From Georgenia subflava (GTDB lineage Bacteria; Actinomycetota; Actinomycetes; Actinomycetales; Actinomycetaceae): DNA of 64,000 nt. Location of the stretch: contig NZ_VUKD01000001.1 of the NCBI RefSeq assembly GCF_009193155.1, positions 248,001 to 312,000 on the forward strand. The letters are read 5' to 3'. A program made the position numbers and the translations under genes. The notes beneath the pieces are model-generated. The model was not told the origin of the DNA, ran no database searches, and saw only the letters and a list, made by a program, of their open reading frames with translations. Shown here in pieces: positions 8,615 through 17,393 of this stretch (positions within the stretch are counted from its first letter, which is position 1; each line of letters opens with the position of its first letter).

Positions 8615-10306
8615 ATGATGAGTAGGAACAGATGGCAGCACCGAGGTCTGGTGCTCACGCTCGGAGTAGCCCTGACCGTCCCGATGTCGGCCGCGACCGC
8701 GGCCCCACCCGCCGCGGACGACGCAGCGGCCGACCTCGTCGTCGTCCCGCTGGACGACCGGCCCGCGAACCTCTACTTCCCGGAGATGACCGCGGCGAGC
8801 GCCGACGTGGCCACCGTGTTCCCGCCGTCGGACCTGATCGGGACGTTCACCACGCCCGGTGACGGTGACGCGATCGGGGACTGGCTGCTGGAGCAGGACG
8901 ACGCCGACGGGTACGTGGTCTCGGCGAGCATGCTCGCCTACGGCGGACTCATCGCGTCGCGCACCGGGGTGGCGGCCACGGAGGAGCAGGCCCGCGAGCG
9001 GGTCGCCGTGCTGCACGAGCTGCGCGAGGACAACCCCGGGACGCCGATCTACGTCTACGACACCATCCAGCGTCTCGCGCTGTCCGCGCTCGGGGAGAAC
9101 GCCGAGCTGTACTACTCCCTCATCCAGCGGTGGGCGATCCTGACCGACCGGGTGAACAACCTCGGCCACGAGCAGCTCCGCGCCGAGCTCGAGGAGGTCC
9201 GCGCCCAGATCCCGGACGAGATCCTCGCCGACTACCTGGCGGCACGGGAGCGCAACCACCAGATCAACCGGCTGCTGATCGAGTGGGCGGCCGACGGCGT
9301 CGTCGACCACCTCGTGCTGGCGCAGGACGACGCGGCCCCGTACGGGCTGCACCGGGCCGAGCGCGAGGAGCTCAAGCAGCTCGTCACCGATCTCGGCGCC
9401 GAGGACACGGTGCAGATCTTCCCGGGCGCGGACGAGGTGGACGCCACCCTCGTCAGCCGGTTCGTGCAGCAGCTGGGCGGCACCGTGCCGACCGTCACGG
9501 TGGAGTACTCGGGCATCGACGGCTCCGCCTGGACGGCGCCGTTCGAGGACACGACCTTCGACCAGAACATCGACCGGCACGTGCTCGCGGCCGGCGGCGC
9601 CGTCGTCGAGGACGACCCGGACATCCACCTGCTGGTGAACACGCCCTCCGCCACCGACGGCGAGCGCGCCGCGGACCTCGACAGGTTCGTGGAGCGGATG
9701 GCCCAGCTCGAGGAGCGGGGCGAGGACGTGATCGTGGTGGACGCCGTCGAGGTCAACCGGGCCGACCACGCGCTGATCGAACGGATGGAGGCCTCGGTCG
9801 ACCTGCCGGGCCTGCTCGCGTACTCGGGCTGGAACACCGCGGGCAACGCCCTCGGTATCGCCACCGGCCACGGGTTCTCCCGGTGGTCCTACCTCGAGAG
9901 CAACGACCGCGGCTCCGGCGTGCCCGCCGCGATCGGGCCGGCCGAGGCGCACACGAGCTACCTGCTCCACCGCCTCGTGCTCGACGACCGGTTCAAGAAC
10001 GACGTCCAGCCCGCCGCGTACGCCGAGGCGCGCTCGCACGGATGGAACGTCTTCGGGCTCACCGAGCCGCAGACGGCGACGATGCAGGCCTACGTGGCGG
10101 ACCGGCTGGGGCCGCTGCTGGAGGACTTCCACGCCGAGCACTTCGCCGGGCACGAGATCACGCTCGCCGAGCGCGGGGCGCGCACGCACACGGCCACGGT
10201 CGGCCCGCTCGCCTCCTACGACATCGCCCTGCCGTGGCCGCGGCTGTTCGAGACCGGGCTCGAGCCCGAGGTCGAGCTGCACGGACACGGTTCGGCGAAC
10301 CGGTAG
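8615..10306 (+). CDS. Secreted DUF4127 protein, paralogue without carbohydrate-binding domain
   Basis: 563-residue second DUF4127 protein, nine bases after the first, with AGAGGA just ahead of ATGATG (start at 8615 or 8618). Its signal peptide ends near SAATAAPPA. It keeps the same ordered blocks as its neighbour: PLDDRPANLY, SMLAYGGLIASR, NLGHE, RERNHQIN, AQDDAAPYGLHRAE, IFPGAD and YSGWN. It ends soon after the core, with no NEW3 or F5/8 type C module. The two differ most in the segment following the DDRP motif, so they may have diverged in substrate. Function is unknown for the family; a role in glycan breakdown is inferred only from the operon. Confidence 0.82.
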   Translation: MMSRNRWQHRGLVLTLGVALTVPMSAATAAPPAADDAAADLVVVPLDDRPANLYFPEMTAASADVATVFPPSDLIGTFTTPGDGDAIGDWLLEQDDADGYVVSASMLAYGGLIASRTGVAATEEQARERVAVLHELREDNPGTPIYVYDTIQRLALSALGENAELYYSLIQRWAILTDRVNNLGHEQLRAELEEVRAQIPDEILADYLAARERNHQINRLLIEWAADGVVDHLVLAQDDAAPYGLHRAEREELKQLVTDLGAEDTVQIFPGADEVDATLVSRFVQQLGGTVPTVTVEYSGIDGSAWTAPFEDTTFDQNIDRHVLAAGGAVVEDDPDIHLLVNTPSATDGERAADLDRFVERMAQLEERGEDVIVVDAVEVNRADHALIERMEASVDLPGLLAYSGWNTAGNALGIATGHGFSRWSYLESNDRGSGVPAAIGPAEAHTSYLLHRLVLDDRFKNDVQPAAYAEARSHGWNVFGLTEPQTATMQAYVADRLGPLLEDFHAEHFAGHEITLAERGARTHTATVGPLASYDIALPWPRLFETGLEPEVELHGHGSANR

Positions 10307-10312
10307 GGCTCC

Positions 10313-10346
10313 GGTCGGTCCGTGCCGGTCCCGGCACGGACCGACC
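10313..10346. terminator. Bidirectional hairpin terminator
   Basis: A perfect 16-bp inverted repeat (arm GGTCGGTCCGTGCCGG) with a two-base loop lies between the converging DUF4127 gene and the LTA-synthase-like gene. There is no T-tract on either strand, as is common in GC-rich actinobacteria. Confidence 0.8.
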
Positions 10347-10391
10347 AGTGGTCGAGGGCAGCTGTCGCAGACGGTGACGTCTCGTGAGAGA

Positions 10392-12356
10392 TCAGCTGTC
10401 CGCGCCGGGCACCTCGAACATCTCCTCGACGGCGTACCGCTCCCCCACCGACAGGTCGTACTGGACCATCCGGTAGTCGGCCAGGAGCTCTGCCGCCCGG
10501 GCCGAGAGATCCTCCTCGAGTACCGGCTTCCCGCCGGGCCCGAGCATCATCTGCGGCTCGAGCGCCGCCACCTCCTGCGAGAGTGCGCCCAGCAGGGCGC
10601 TGTACGGCGTCACCGGCGCGTCGGCCGTCGCCAGCAGCCGGTCGAGGAGGAACGTCGGGCCGAGCGGACCGCCGGTCTCGATCTTCTCGGTCTCGAAGTT
10701 GGCGTAGACGAACCAGGGCGTCTCGTACCGCGCCGTCGCCCCGTTGGCGTTCAGGACCGAGTCCGGCCACGTCGCGGGCAGGTGGTCGCCGTAGACGAGC
10801 ACGATGGTGCGCTCGTCCATCGCCTCGAGCTCACCGACGAGCTCGGCGAGCGCCTCGTCGCTGTGCTCGAGGCCGCGCAGGTACTGCCCCAGCCGCCCCG
10901 CCGCCGCGTCGCTGAACGGGCCCGCGACGCCGATCGGGTCGCTGTAGTTGTCCGTCATGGGCCCGTGGTTCTGCATCGTGACGACGTTGAGCAGCAGCGG
11001 GCGGTCCGAGGCCCGCAGCTCGTCGACGACCTCGCGGAACGTCGAGCTGTCCGAGACGTGCGTGTCGTTGCCGATGCGGTCCGCGTGGCTCATCTGCGGC
11101 AGGAACGTGCTGGCGGCGAACCCGAGCGCGGGGTACACGGCGTCGCGCCGGTAGAAGTTGGCGTGGTACGGGTGCACCGTCGCGGTCGCGCGTCCGGGCT
11201 CGCCGAGCGCGGACACGAACGACGGGAACTCCTCGTACCGGGGCAGCAGCATCTGGAAGGGCGTGTGGAGCTGCGGACCGAAGTTGCGCACGGCCATGCC
11301 GGTCAGGACCTCGAACTCGACGTTGGAGGTGCCGCCGCCGAACCCGGAGCTGAGCATCGTGCCCGACGTCGTCCGGCTCATGAGGTCGCGGGTGAACGGG
11401 ATGGGGTCCCTCGCCAGGTCCACACCCCGCATCCGGGCCGGGTCGGAGAAGCTCTCCGAGAGGACGACGACCACGTTGGTGTCGTCCAGCGCCGACGGGT
11501 CCCGGCTGGCGTTGACCGTCTCGGCGAGGGCGCGGTACTCAGCGGCGAGCTCGGCCATGCGCGCCTCGCCGTAGCCCGCCGGGCGTGCGGGCGGCGGCGC
11601 GGGCAGGTTGTAGAGCAGGCCGCCGATGAACGTGTTCTCGGCGTAGTTCTCCCTCTGGTTCCACGGGGCCCACGTGGCCCCGGCGTCGTCGTAGGCGCCT
11701 CGGAGCACGCTGCCGGGCTGGTTGAAGCTCGACGCCGAGACCAGCACCGCGCCGGCGAGCAGACCGGCCGCGGCGCGCAGCGCGTACCGGTAGCGACGAC
11801 GCGGGCGCGGCGCGGCGGCGGGCCTCAGCCGTCGGACCAGGGCCACGATCGCCCATGCGAGCACCGGTAGGAGGACGACGGCGCCCGCGAGCGCCAGGGC
11901 ACGTCCCGTTCCCACCGACTCGACGAGCAGACCCAGCTGGCCGAGGTAGCCCGCGTCCGAGGGGTACAGCGGCTCACCGCGGATCTGCATCTTCTGGTGG
12001 TCCGCGAACCCGATGACGGCGGCCACGGCGACCGTCGTCGAGACGGCGATCCACAGCCGGCCGGTCAGCGCGAGGAGCAGCACGAGCACGGCCCACACCA
12101 CGAGCGCGCCTAGGGCGAAGAGCTCACGGTTCATCAGGGCCAGTCGCTCGGCCGTCGGCAGCCACGGGTCGTTCAGGGCGTGGGCCCACTCCAGCCCGTA
12201 CGCGACGACGACCGCGACGACCGCCGTGGAGGCCAGGAGAAGGACGGCCCGCCGCACGCTCCTGGCCGGCGATGGACCGCCCGGAGCCTCGACCGGCAGG
12301 ACGGCAGCCTCGCTCGGTGCCGACGGTTCGAGCGTCAGTGCGGTCGTCTCGGGCAT
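10392..12356 (-). CDS. LTA synthase family phosphoglycerol transferase (sulfatase fold)
   Basis: 654-residue membrane enzyme of the LtaS/alkaline phosphatase superfamily, which transfers glycerol-phosphate (or a related group) to a cell-envelope polymer or glycolipid outside the membrane. About five hydrophobic segments occupy residues 34-206, then an extracytoplasmic catalytic domain. The metal and nucleophile sites of LtaS can be picked out: E in VVLSESFSDP, T in GGGTSNVEFEVLTG, and D-H in LVYGDHLPAT. The gene stands alone, convergent with the DUF4127 gene, with 166 bases free upstream. Whether it makes true lipoteichoic acid or modifies another glycan is open. Confidence 0.85.
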   Translation of the reverse strand: MPETTALTLEPSAPSEAAVLPVEAPGGPSPARSVRRAVLLLASTAVVAVVVAYGLEWAHALNDPWLPTAERLALMNRELFALGALVVWAVLVLLLALTGRLWIAVSTTVAVAAVIGFADHQKMQIRGEPLYPSDAGYLGQLGLLVESVGTGRALALAGAVVLLPVLAWAIVALVRRLRPAAAPRPRRRYRYALRAAAGLLAGAVLVSASSFNQPGSVLRGAYDDAGATWAPWNQRENYAENTFIGGLLYNLPAPPPARPAGYGEARMAELAAEYRALAETVNASRDPSALDDTNVVVVLSESFSDPARMRGVDLARDPIPFTRDLMSRTTSGTMLSSGFGGGTSNVEFEVLTGMAVRNFGPQLHTPFQMLLPRYEEFPSFVSALGEPGRATATVHPYHANFYRRDAVYPALGFAASTFLPQMSHADRIGNDTHVSDSSTFREVVDELRASDRPLLLNVVTMQNHGPMTDNYSDPIGVAGPFSDAAAGRLGQYLRGLEHSDEALAELVGELEAMDERTIVLVYGDHLPATWPDSVLNANGATARYETPWFVYANFETEKIETGGPLGPTFLLDRLLATADAPVTPYSALLGALSQEVAALEPQMMLGPGGKPVLEEDLSARAAELLADYRMVQYDLSVGERYAVEEMFEVPGADS

Positions 12357-12522
12357 TCAGGGCCGTTCTGTACGAGAAGGATCCGGCCGCGCGGTCCGTT
12401 CCGCACAGCCGCGATCGGTGAAACCGGGCGGACCTACGTTACCCGAGGTGCCGGCGTGGTCACCGGGAAGAGGCGCGGTCGCGCCGTCATCTGCCGCGCG
12501 CTCGGGTGCCGGCCCGGCAGGG

Positions 12523-13278
12523 TCAGGACCCCAGCCGGTTGATCGTGAACGCGACGAGGAAGCCGGCCGCGGCGATGAGCCCGGTGGCGGAGTGCGCCCT
12601 CTCGAAAGCCTCGGGGATCATCGTGTCGGCGACCATGGTGAGGATGGCGCCGGCGGCCACCGCCGTGATGGCGGCGACCACCTCGGGTGACGCGGCACCG
12701 AGGAGTCCGTAGCCCGCGGCCGCTGCCAGGCCGCTCGCGATCGCGATGGCGCCCCACACCCCGAAGACGTAGCCGGCGCTGCGCCCGGCGTTCTTCATGC
12801 CCACGGCGCTGGAGAGCCCCTCGGGGAGGTTGGAGATGAAGACCGCCGCGACGACCGCGACAGAGACCCCGCCGCCGCCGAGGAGGCTGGCGCCGAGGAC
12901 GACCGACTCCGGGACGCCGTCGAGCAGCGCCCCGACGGCGATGGCGAGGCCGCTGCCGCTCTGGTCCGCCTCGGAGGGCTGCTGCTCCTGCGAACGCTTG
13001 CGGTGGCGCGCGCCGCGGCGCGCGAGGACCGCGTTCGCGAGCATGTAGGCGACCGCGCCGCCGAGGAACCCGAGCAGCGTCGCGATCAGCCCACCGCCGT
13101 CCGCGGCCTCCAGCACGAGGTCGAAGGCGAGCGCCGAGATCAGCACGCCCGCACCGAAGGCCATCACGCTAGCGGTCACCCTGGCGGGGACCCGGACGAA
13201 CCAGCCGACCGACGCACCGACGACGAGTGCAGCGCCGCCGAGCAGGCCCCACCCGCCGGCCTCGAGGACCGCCGTCAC
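12523..13278 (-). CDS. ZIP family metal transporter
   Basis: 251-residue membrane protein of the ZIP family, importing divalent metals such as zinc. The start is taken as GTG 13278 with AGGCGG seven bases ahead; the longer open frame upstream is not protein-like. The signature helices are visible as GALLDGVPESVVLGASLL and SNLPEGLSSAVGM. In the first, the usual histidine (HxxPE) is replaced by aspartate, so metal selectivity may differ. A polar, arginine/glutamine-rich loop follows helix three, as is usual for ZIP. It begins 25 bases after the PRC-barrel gene and probably ends the NRAMP operon, although it could have its own promoter. Confidence 0.85.
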   Translation of the reverse strand: MTAVLEAGGWGLLGGAALVVGASVGWFVRVPARVTASVMAFGAGVLISALAFDLVLEAADGGGLIATLLGFLGGAVAYMLANAVLARRGARHRKRSQEQQPSEADQSGSGLAIAVGALLDGVPESVVLGASLLGGGGVSVAVVAAVFISNLPEGLSSAVGMKNAGRSAGYVFGVWGAIAIASGLAAAAGYGLLGAASPEVVAAITAVAAGAILTMVADTMIPEAFERAHSATGLIAAAGFLVAFTINRLGS

Positions 13279-13303
13279 GGTGCGCCGCCTGTCGAGATCA
13301 TGG

Positions 13304-13633
13304 TCACAGCGCCGCGTCGTACCGTCTGGCCCCGTCGGCGAGTCGCACGCCGTCGGGACCGAGGCCGACCACGTCCGTCCACAGCACCAGGACGGAGCCG
13401 GCATGGCGGCGGCGGAGGAAGACGTTGATCAGGGCCGGTGCGTCGACGTCGTGACGCTCGTACCCCAGGAAGGACCCCCGTCGGTGGGGGCTGACGACCA
13501 GGCCGTAGAGCTCGGCCCGGGCGAGCCGGCCGTCCGGCGGCCCGGCGAGGACGAACCGGACGTCGTTGACGTAGCCGAGCCGCGCGCCGTCGTCGGCGTG
13601 CACCGGCAGCTCGAGGAGCTCAGTCAGGAGCAT
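13304..13633 (-). CDS. Small PRC-barrel domain protein
   Basis: 109-residue soluble protein with a PRC-barrel-like beta-rich fold: LLELPVHADDGARLGYVNDV is the usual opening strand pair, and a second related half follows. PRC barrels are found on magnesium-transporter-associated proteins (MgtE-type) and in ribosome maturation factors (family knowledge). It overlaps the preceding gene by 14 bases and belongs to the NRAMP-like transporter operon. It may sense ions or act as a cytoplasmic partner of the transporter; this is inference from context. Confidence 0.7.
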   Translation of the reverse strand: MLLTELLELPVHADDGARLGYVNDVRFVLAGPPDGRLARAELYGLVVSPHRRGSFLGYERHDVDAPALINVFLRRRHAGSVLVLWTDVVGLGPDGVRLADGARRYDAAL

Positions 13634-14099
13634 GACCTGCCCCCGGGATCCGACCGATCACGTGGTCACGGAACCACCGCTCCTGCCAGGTCGCCTCGAG
13701 GCCCTCGCCGCGCACTGCGAGGCTGACCACGATCCCCACGTCGCGCACGTCGGCCCACCGGATCGCGACCCACCGGCTGCGCGGCGGGCGGCCGCCGAAG
13801 ATGCGCGCCCCCAGCACCGGCCCGGTCAGCAGCGCGGCGATGTGCGGCGGCTCGGTCCGGCCGGCCGGCTCGGCCCCACCGGCCGGCGCCGTCGCCCCAC
13901 CCGCCGCGGTGGCCCTGCCTTGCCACCGCGTCCCCTCGTTGACCTCGATGCCGGCGACGTCGATGTCGTCGACGGTGGTGACCGGTACGCCGTCGACGTC
14001 CAGCACCTGCCGGTCGAGCAGGTGGAGGCGGGCGTCGAGGACCTGCCCGCCGGGGAGCGGGGCGGACGGGAGACGCTCGCCGTCGAGCCCGGCGCTCAT
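13620..14099 (-). CDS. Hypothetical transporter-accessory protein (PRC-barrel-like)
   Basis: 159-residue soluble protein starting at ATG 14099, which overlaps the NRAMP-like gene's stop by three bases. No confident family match. Residues 20-55 (LDARLHLLDRQVLDVDGVPV, then DDIDVAGIE) resemble a PRC-barrel half, and a proline/glycine/alanine-rich linker separates it from a C-terminal part ending WFRDHVIGRIPGAG. The linked smaller PRC-barrel gene downstream suggests that the two proteins work together beside the transporter. I cannot assign a function from sequence alone. Confidence 0.65.
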   Translation of the reverse strand: MSAGLDGERLPSAPLPGGQVLDARLHLLDRQVLDVDGVPVTTVDDIDVAGIEVNEGTRWQGRATAAGGATAPAGGAEPAGRTEPPHIAALLTGPVLGARIFGGRPPRSRWVAIRWADVRDVGIVVSLAVRGEGLEATWQERWFRDHVIGRIPGAGHAPD

Positions 14100-15325
14100 G
14101 CGCCCGCCCCCGTGACGAACATCAGCGGGATCGCGCTCACCGAGGCGAGCAGGATGATGACCAGGTAGACCATGCCGACCCCGTTCAGGACCTTGCCGTT
14201 GACGTGCTCGCCCATGTACTGGGGGTCGTTGGCGACGACGAGGATGGGCAGGTAGGTCAGCGGCAGCGCGACGGCGGAGAACACCACCGAGTACTCGGTC
14301 ACCTTGACCGGGTCCACCCCGGTCATGAGCACCCCGACCCCCACGAGCAGCGAGACGATCACCACGAGGTGGAACCGGGCCGCCTGGGCCGGTCGGCGGA
14401 ACTTTCCCCAGGACCAGCCGAAGAACTGGGCGATGGTGTACCCGCCGGACAGCGCCGTCTCGAGCGCCGCACCGAAGGTGGCGGCGACGATCCCGATGAT
14501 CACGACGGCGAGGGCGAGCTTGCCCCCGGCCAGGGCCACCGGGCCGACCACCTCGGACAGGGAGGTCACCTCGATCCCGAGTGGCAGGAGGACGACGGCG
14601 GCGCACGCGGCGATGGCGATCGACAGGATCCCGCCGAGAGGGAAGCCGACGAGGACGTTGAGGCGCTCCTGCCCGAGGTCCTGCACGGACCACTTCTCCT
14701 CCACGGCGCCGGAGGAGAAGAAGAACACCTCGTACGGCGTCATCGCCGCGCCGAAGAGCGCGATCGCGTAGTACCAGTAGGTCGGCACCGGCTCGGCGGC
14801 GGGCACCGCCGGCTGCAGGGCGTCGCGCGCCAGGGCCGACCAGTCGGGTCCGAGCAGGAACAGCGCGACCGCGAAGACCACGAGGGTGAGCCCGACCAGG
14901 CCGGTGACGTTCTCCAGCACGGAGAACTTCACCCGCCAGACCACCAGCCAGACGGCGAGGGCGGCGACCGGGATCCACAGACGCGGATGGACGTCGCTGG
15001 CGAGCTGGAGGGCAAGCGCGATACCGCCCACCTCGGCGGTCAGCGTGAGCAGGTTGATGAGGAAGGAGGCACCCAGGTTGGCCAGCGCCATCCGGGGGCT
15101 GAGCCGTTCCCGGATGATCTCGAACGTGGCCCGGCCGCTCACCGCGGCCACGCGCCCGGCCATCTCGGCGAAGACGCAGATGCCGACGACGCCGACGACG
15201 ACCACCCACGCCAGCGACAGCCCGAACCGGGAGCCGACGACGGCGTTGGTGACCAGGTCCCCGATGTCGAGGAAGCCCCCGATGGCGGTGAGGACGCCGA
15301 GCGCGACCCCGAGGACGCGCTTCAT
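14096..15325 (-). CDS. NRAMP-related transporter, probable Mg2+ type (NRMT)
   Basis: 409-residue multi-helix transporter of the SLC11/NRAMP superfamily. In canonical Mn/Fe NRAMPs the ion site is built from DPGN in helix 1 and MPH in helix 6. Here the equivalent positions read D20-I-G-D23 (GGFLDIGDLVTNA) and T196-P-Y198 (GAAMTPYEVFFF). As I recall, DIGD-like and TPY motifs mark the NRAMP-related magnesium transporters (NRMT), so a hydrated Mg2+ substrate is more likely than Mn or Fe. It is coupled (4-base overlap) to an upstream lipoprotein gene and to a downstream PRC-barrel-like gene. A divergent Mn transporter remains possible. Confidence 0.82.
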   Translation of the reverse strand: MKRVLGVALGVLTAIGGFLDIGDLVTNAVVGSRFGLSLAWVVVVGVVGICVFAEMAGRVAAVSGRATFEIIRERLSPRMALANLGASFLINLLTLTAEVGGIALALQLASDVHPRLWIPVAALAVWLVVWRVKFSVLENVTGLVGLTLVVFAVALFLLGPDWSALARDALQPAVPAAEPVPTYWYYAIALFGAAMTPYEVFFFSSGAVEEKWSVQDLGQERLNVLVGFPLGGILSIAIAACAAVVLLPLGIEVTSLSEVVGPVALAGGKLALAVVIIGIVAATFGAALETALSGGYTIAQFFGWSWGKFRRPAQAARFHLVVIVSLLVGVGVLMTGVDPVKVTEYSVVFSAVALPLTYLPILVVANDPQYMGEHVNGKVLNGVGMVYLVIILLASVSAIPLMFVTGAGA

Positions 15326-15861
15326 CCGGCCGCCTCCTCGAGGTGGTCGGCCGTGGTGGCGAGCGCGTCCGCCTGGGCGAGCAGGTCGTCGACGAGACCG
15401 TCGCCCTCGTCCCGGGGCACGGCACCGGACACCAGGGCGCGGGCGCGCCCGATCGTCTCGGCCGCCGTCGCGATGGCCTCCGCGACGTCATCACGCCTGG
15501 CGAGCTCGTCCGGGTTCGCGACGACCTGCTGGGTGGCCGCGTCCTCGGCGGTCGAGGCCTCGCGGGCCATGTCGACGAACGTGATGTCCGCGACCGTGGC
15601 GCTCGTGCGTCCCTTGAGGTACAGGTCCAGCCCGAGCGAGGCGCTGGCGGCGGCGGACGCGGCCTGGGCGGCGGCCTGGGACAGGTGCCCGTCCAGGCCG
15701 CCCGGGTTCGCGCACCCGGCCAGCAGCGCGAGGCTCCCCAGCAGATGGACGACGAGCCGTCGTCGGGCCGCGCGGGCCTGCCCGGGCCGCCGGCACGGCC
15801 GGGTCGTTCCCGGCCGCGGGCCTGTCCCGGTCGGGGCCTCCCCAGCTCCAGGGCAACCCAC
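15322..15861 (-). CDS. Putative lipoprotein upstream of NRAMP-related transporter
   Basis: 179 residues from ATG 15861, unrecognised family. A hydrophobic stretch after an arginine cluster ends in the lipobox LLAGC (Cys50), so it is probably an exported lipoprotein. The n-region is long, and an internal start is possible but no good one is visible. The mature part is alanine-rich and helical (many AQAAxA and ATAAET segments), suggesting a coiled coil or helical bundle. It overlaps the transporter start by four bases, so the two are made together. A surface partner for the carrier is a guess. Confidence 0.6.
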   Translation of the reverse strand: MGCPGAGEAPTGTGPRPGTTRPCRRPGQARAARRRLVVHLLGSLALLAGCANPGGLDGHLSQAAAQAASAAASASLGLDLYLKGRTSATVADITFVDMAREASTAEDAATQQVVANPDELARRDDVAEAIATAAETIGRARALVSGAVPRDEGDGLVDDLLAQADALATTADHLEEAAG

Positions 15862-16040
15862 GTCGGACAGTGTCCACCCGGCGGCGGGTGCACGCGCGCC
15901 ACATCCGCTCGGCCCGCCCCGCCGATCGTCCCCGGCCTCTCACCGGAGAAGCTGCATCACGACGTACGTCGGCACCGCACGGAGGCGGCGGGTGCGAAGC
16001 TCTGGTCAGCGCCGGCGGTGGCGAGGTGTCGCCGTCGCCG

Positions 16041-17393
16041 TCATGCCGTCTCGCTGCCCTGCCGTGCCTCCTGGGCGGCGAGCGTGGCCTTGGCGTTCTC
16101 CCGCTCCATGCGCACCGCCTCCCGGGCGTGCCGCTCGGTGGGTCCGTCGAGGACGAAGTGCGGGCGGTGCAGAAGCGAGTAGTGCACCCGCACGTGCCAG
16201 GAGCGCTTGGCCCACACCGCGGCCACGACGGCGACCAGGACCGAGGCGATCGCGCCGACCCCGACGGACCAGCGCGGGCCCCAGGCCTCCGCGATCCAGC
16301 CCACGATCGGCGCGCCGAGGGGCGTGGTCCCGAGGAAGACCATCATGTACAGGCTCATCACGCGCCCGCGCATGGCGGGCTCGGTGGACATCTGCACGGT
16401 GGTGTTGGCCGCCGTCATCATGGTCAGCGAGAACAGCCCGACGGGGATGCACATGACCGCGTACAGCTCGTAGGTGGGCATCACCGCCTGGACGCCCATC
16501 GCGACGCCGAACGCCAGCGCCGCACCGACCACGAGACGGACCCGCGGGTGCTTGCGCCGGGCGGCGAGGAGGGCGCCGGTCAGCGACCCGATCGCCAGGA
16601 TCGAGCCGAGGACGCCGTACTCCCCCGCGCCCTTGCCGAAGGCGTCGGCGGCCATGACGGCGGAGGTGAGCTGGAAGTTCAGGCCGAAGGCCCCGACCAC
16701 GCCGACGACCACCAGGATGATGAGGATGTCGCTGCGCCGTCGCACGTACGCGATGCCCTCGCGCACCTGGCCCTTGCCGCGGGCCGTGTGCGGCATCTCG
16801 TGCAGCTCGCGGGTGCGCATGAGGGTGAGGGAGAAGATCGTCGCGCCGAACGAGACCGCGTTGATGATGAAGATCCAGCCCGGCCCGACGGCGGCGATGA
16901 GCAGGCCGGCCACGCCGGGCCCGATCAGGCGGGCGGCGTTGAACGAGGTGGAGTTCAGCCCGACGGCGTTGGGCAGGTCCCCGGCGGGCACCATCTCCGC
17001 CACGAAGGTCTGGCGCACGGGCGAGTCGACGGCGGCGACGACCCCGAGCAGGAACGCGAAGATGTAGACGTGCCACAGCTCGGCCGCGTCGAGGAGCACG
17101 AGCGCACCCAGCGCGGCGGCCAGCACACCCATCGAGCCCTGGGTCGCGATGAGCAGCTTGCGCCGGTCGAGCCGGTCGGCGAGCAGCCCGGCGTACGGGC
17201 TGAGCAGGAGCATCGGCAGGAACTGCAGGCCGGTGACGATGCCGACGGCGAAGCCCGAGCCGTCGGGCAGGATGGCCAGCACGAGCCAGTCCTGGGCGAC
17301 GCGCTGCATCCACGTGCCGACGTTGGCCACGAGCGCCCCGATGAACCACAGGCGGTAGTTGAAGTACCGCAGCGAGTAGAAGGTACGGCTCAT
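16041..17393 (-). CDS. MFS transporter (MFS_3/EntS-like exporter)
   Basis: 450-residue carrier with about twelve hydrophobic segments, of the MFS_3 (transmembrane secretion effector, EntS-like) branch. The opening SLRYFNYRLWFIGALVANVG and the conserved loop LADRLDRRKLLI are typical. Start ATG 17393 overlaps the stop of the MarR gene (ATGA), and the open frame beyond it is not protein-like. Being co-transcribed with and coupled to a MarR regulator, it probably exports a toxic small molecule or drug that the regulator senses (inference from common MarR-MFS pairs). The cytoplasmic C-terminus after WHVRVHYSLLHRP is polar. Confidence 0.88.
   Translation of the reverse strand: MSRTFYSLRYFNYRLWFIGALVANVGTWMQRVAQDWLVLAILPDGSGFAVGIVTGLQFLPMLLLSPYAGLLADRLDRRKLLIATQGSMGVLAAALGALVLLDAAELWHVYIFAFLLGVVAAVDSPVRQTFVAEMVPAGDLPNAVGLNSTSFNAARLIGPGVAGLLIAAVGPGWIFIINAVSFGATIFSLTLMRTRELHEMPHTARGKGQVREGIAYVRRRSDILIILVVVGVVGAFGLNFQLTSAVMAADAFGKGAGEYGVLGSILAIGSLTGALLAARRKHPRVRLVVGAALAFGVAMGVQAVMPTYELYAVMCIPVGLFSLTMMTAANTTVQMSTEPAMRGRVMSLYMMVFLGTTPLGAPIVGWIAEAWGPRWSVGVGAIASVLVAVVAAVWAKRSWHVRVHYSLLHRPHFVLDGPTERHAREAVRMERENAKATLAAQEARQGSETA

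Noticed and set aside
6119-10288. A very long open frame on the minus strand opposite the DUF4127 genes
   Set aside because: It is an antisense shadow caused by high GC; its translation is arginine/glycine/valine-rich low-complexity, with no domain and no ribosome site.
12507-12519. Small palindrome TGCCGG-C-CCGGCA after the ZIP gene as a terminator
   Set aside because: Only six base pairs with a one-base loop, expected by chance in such GC-rich DNA.
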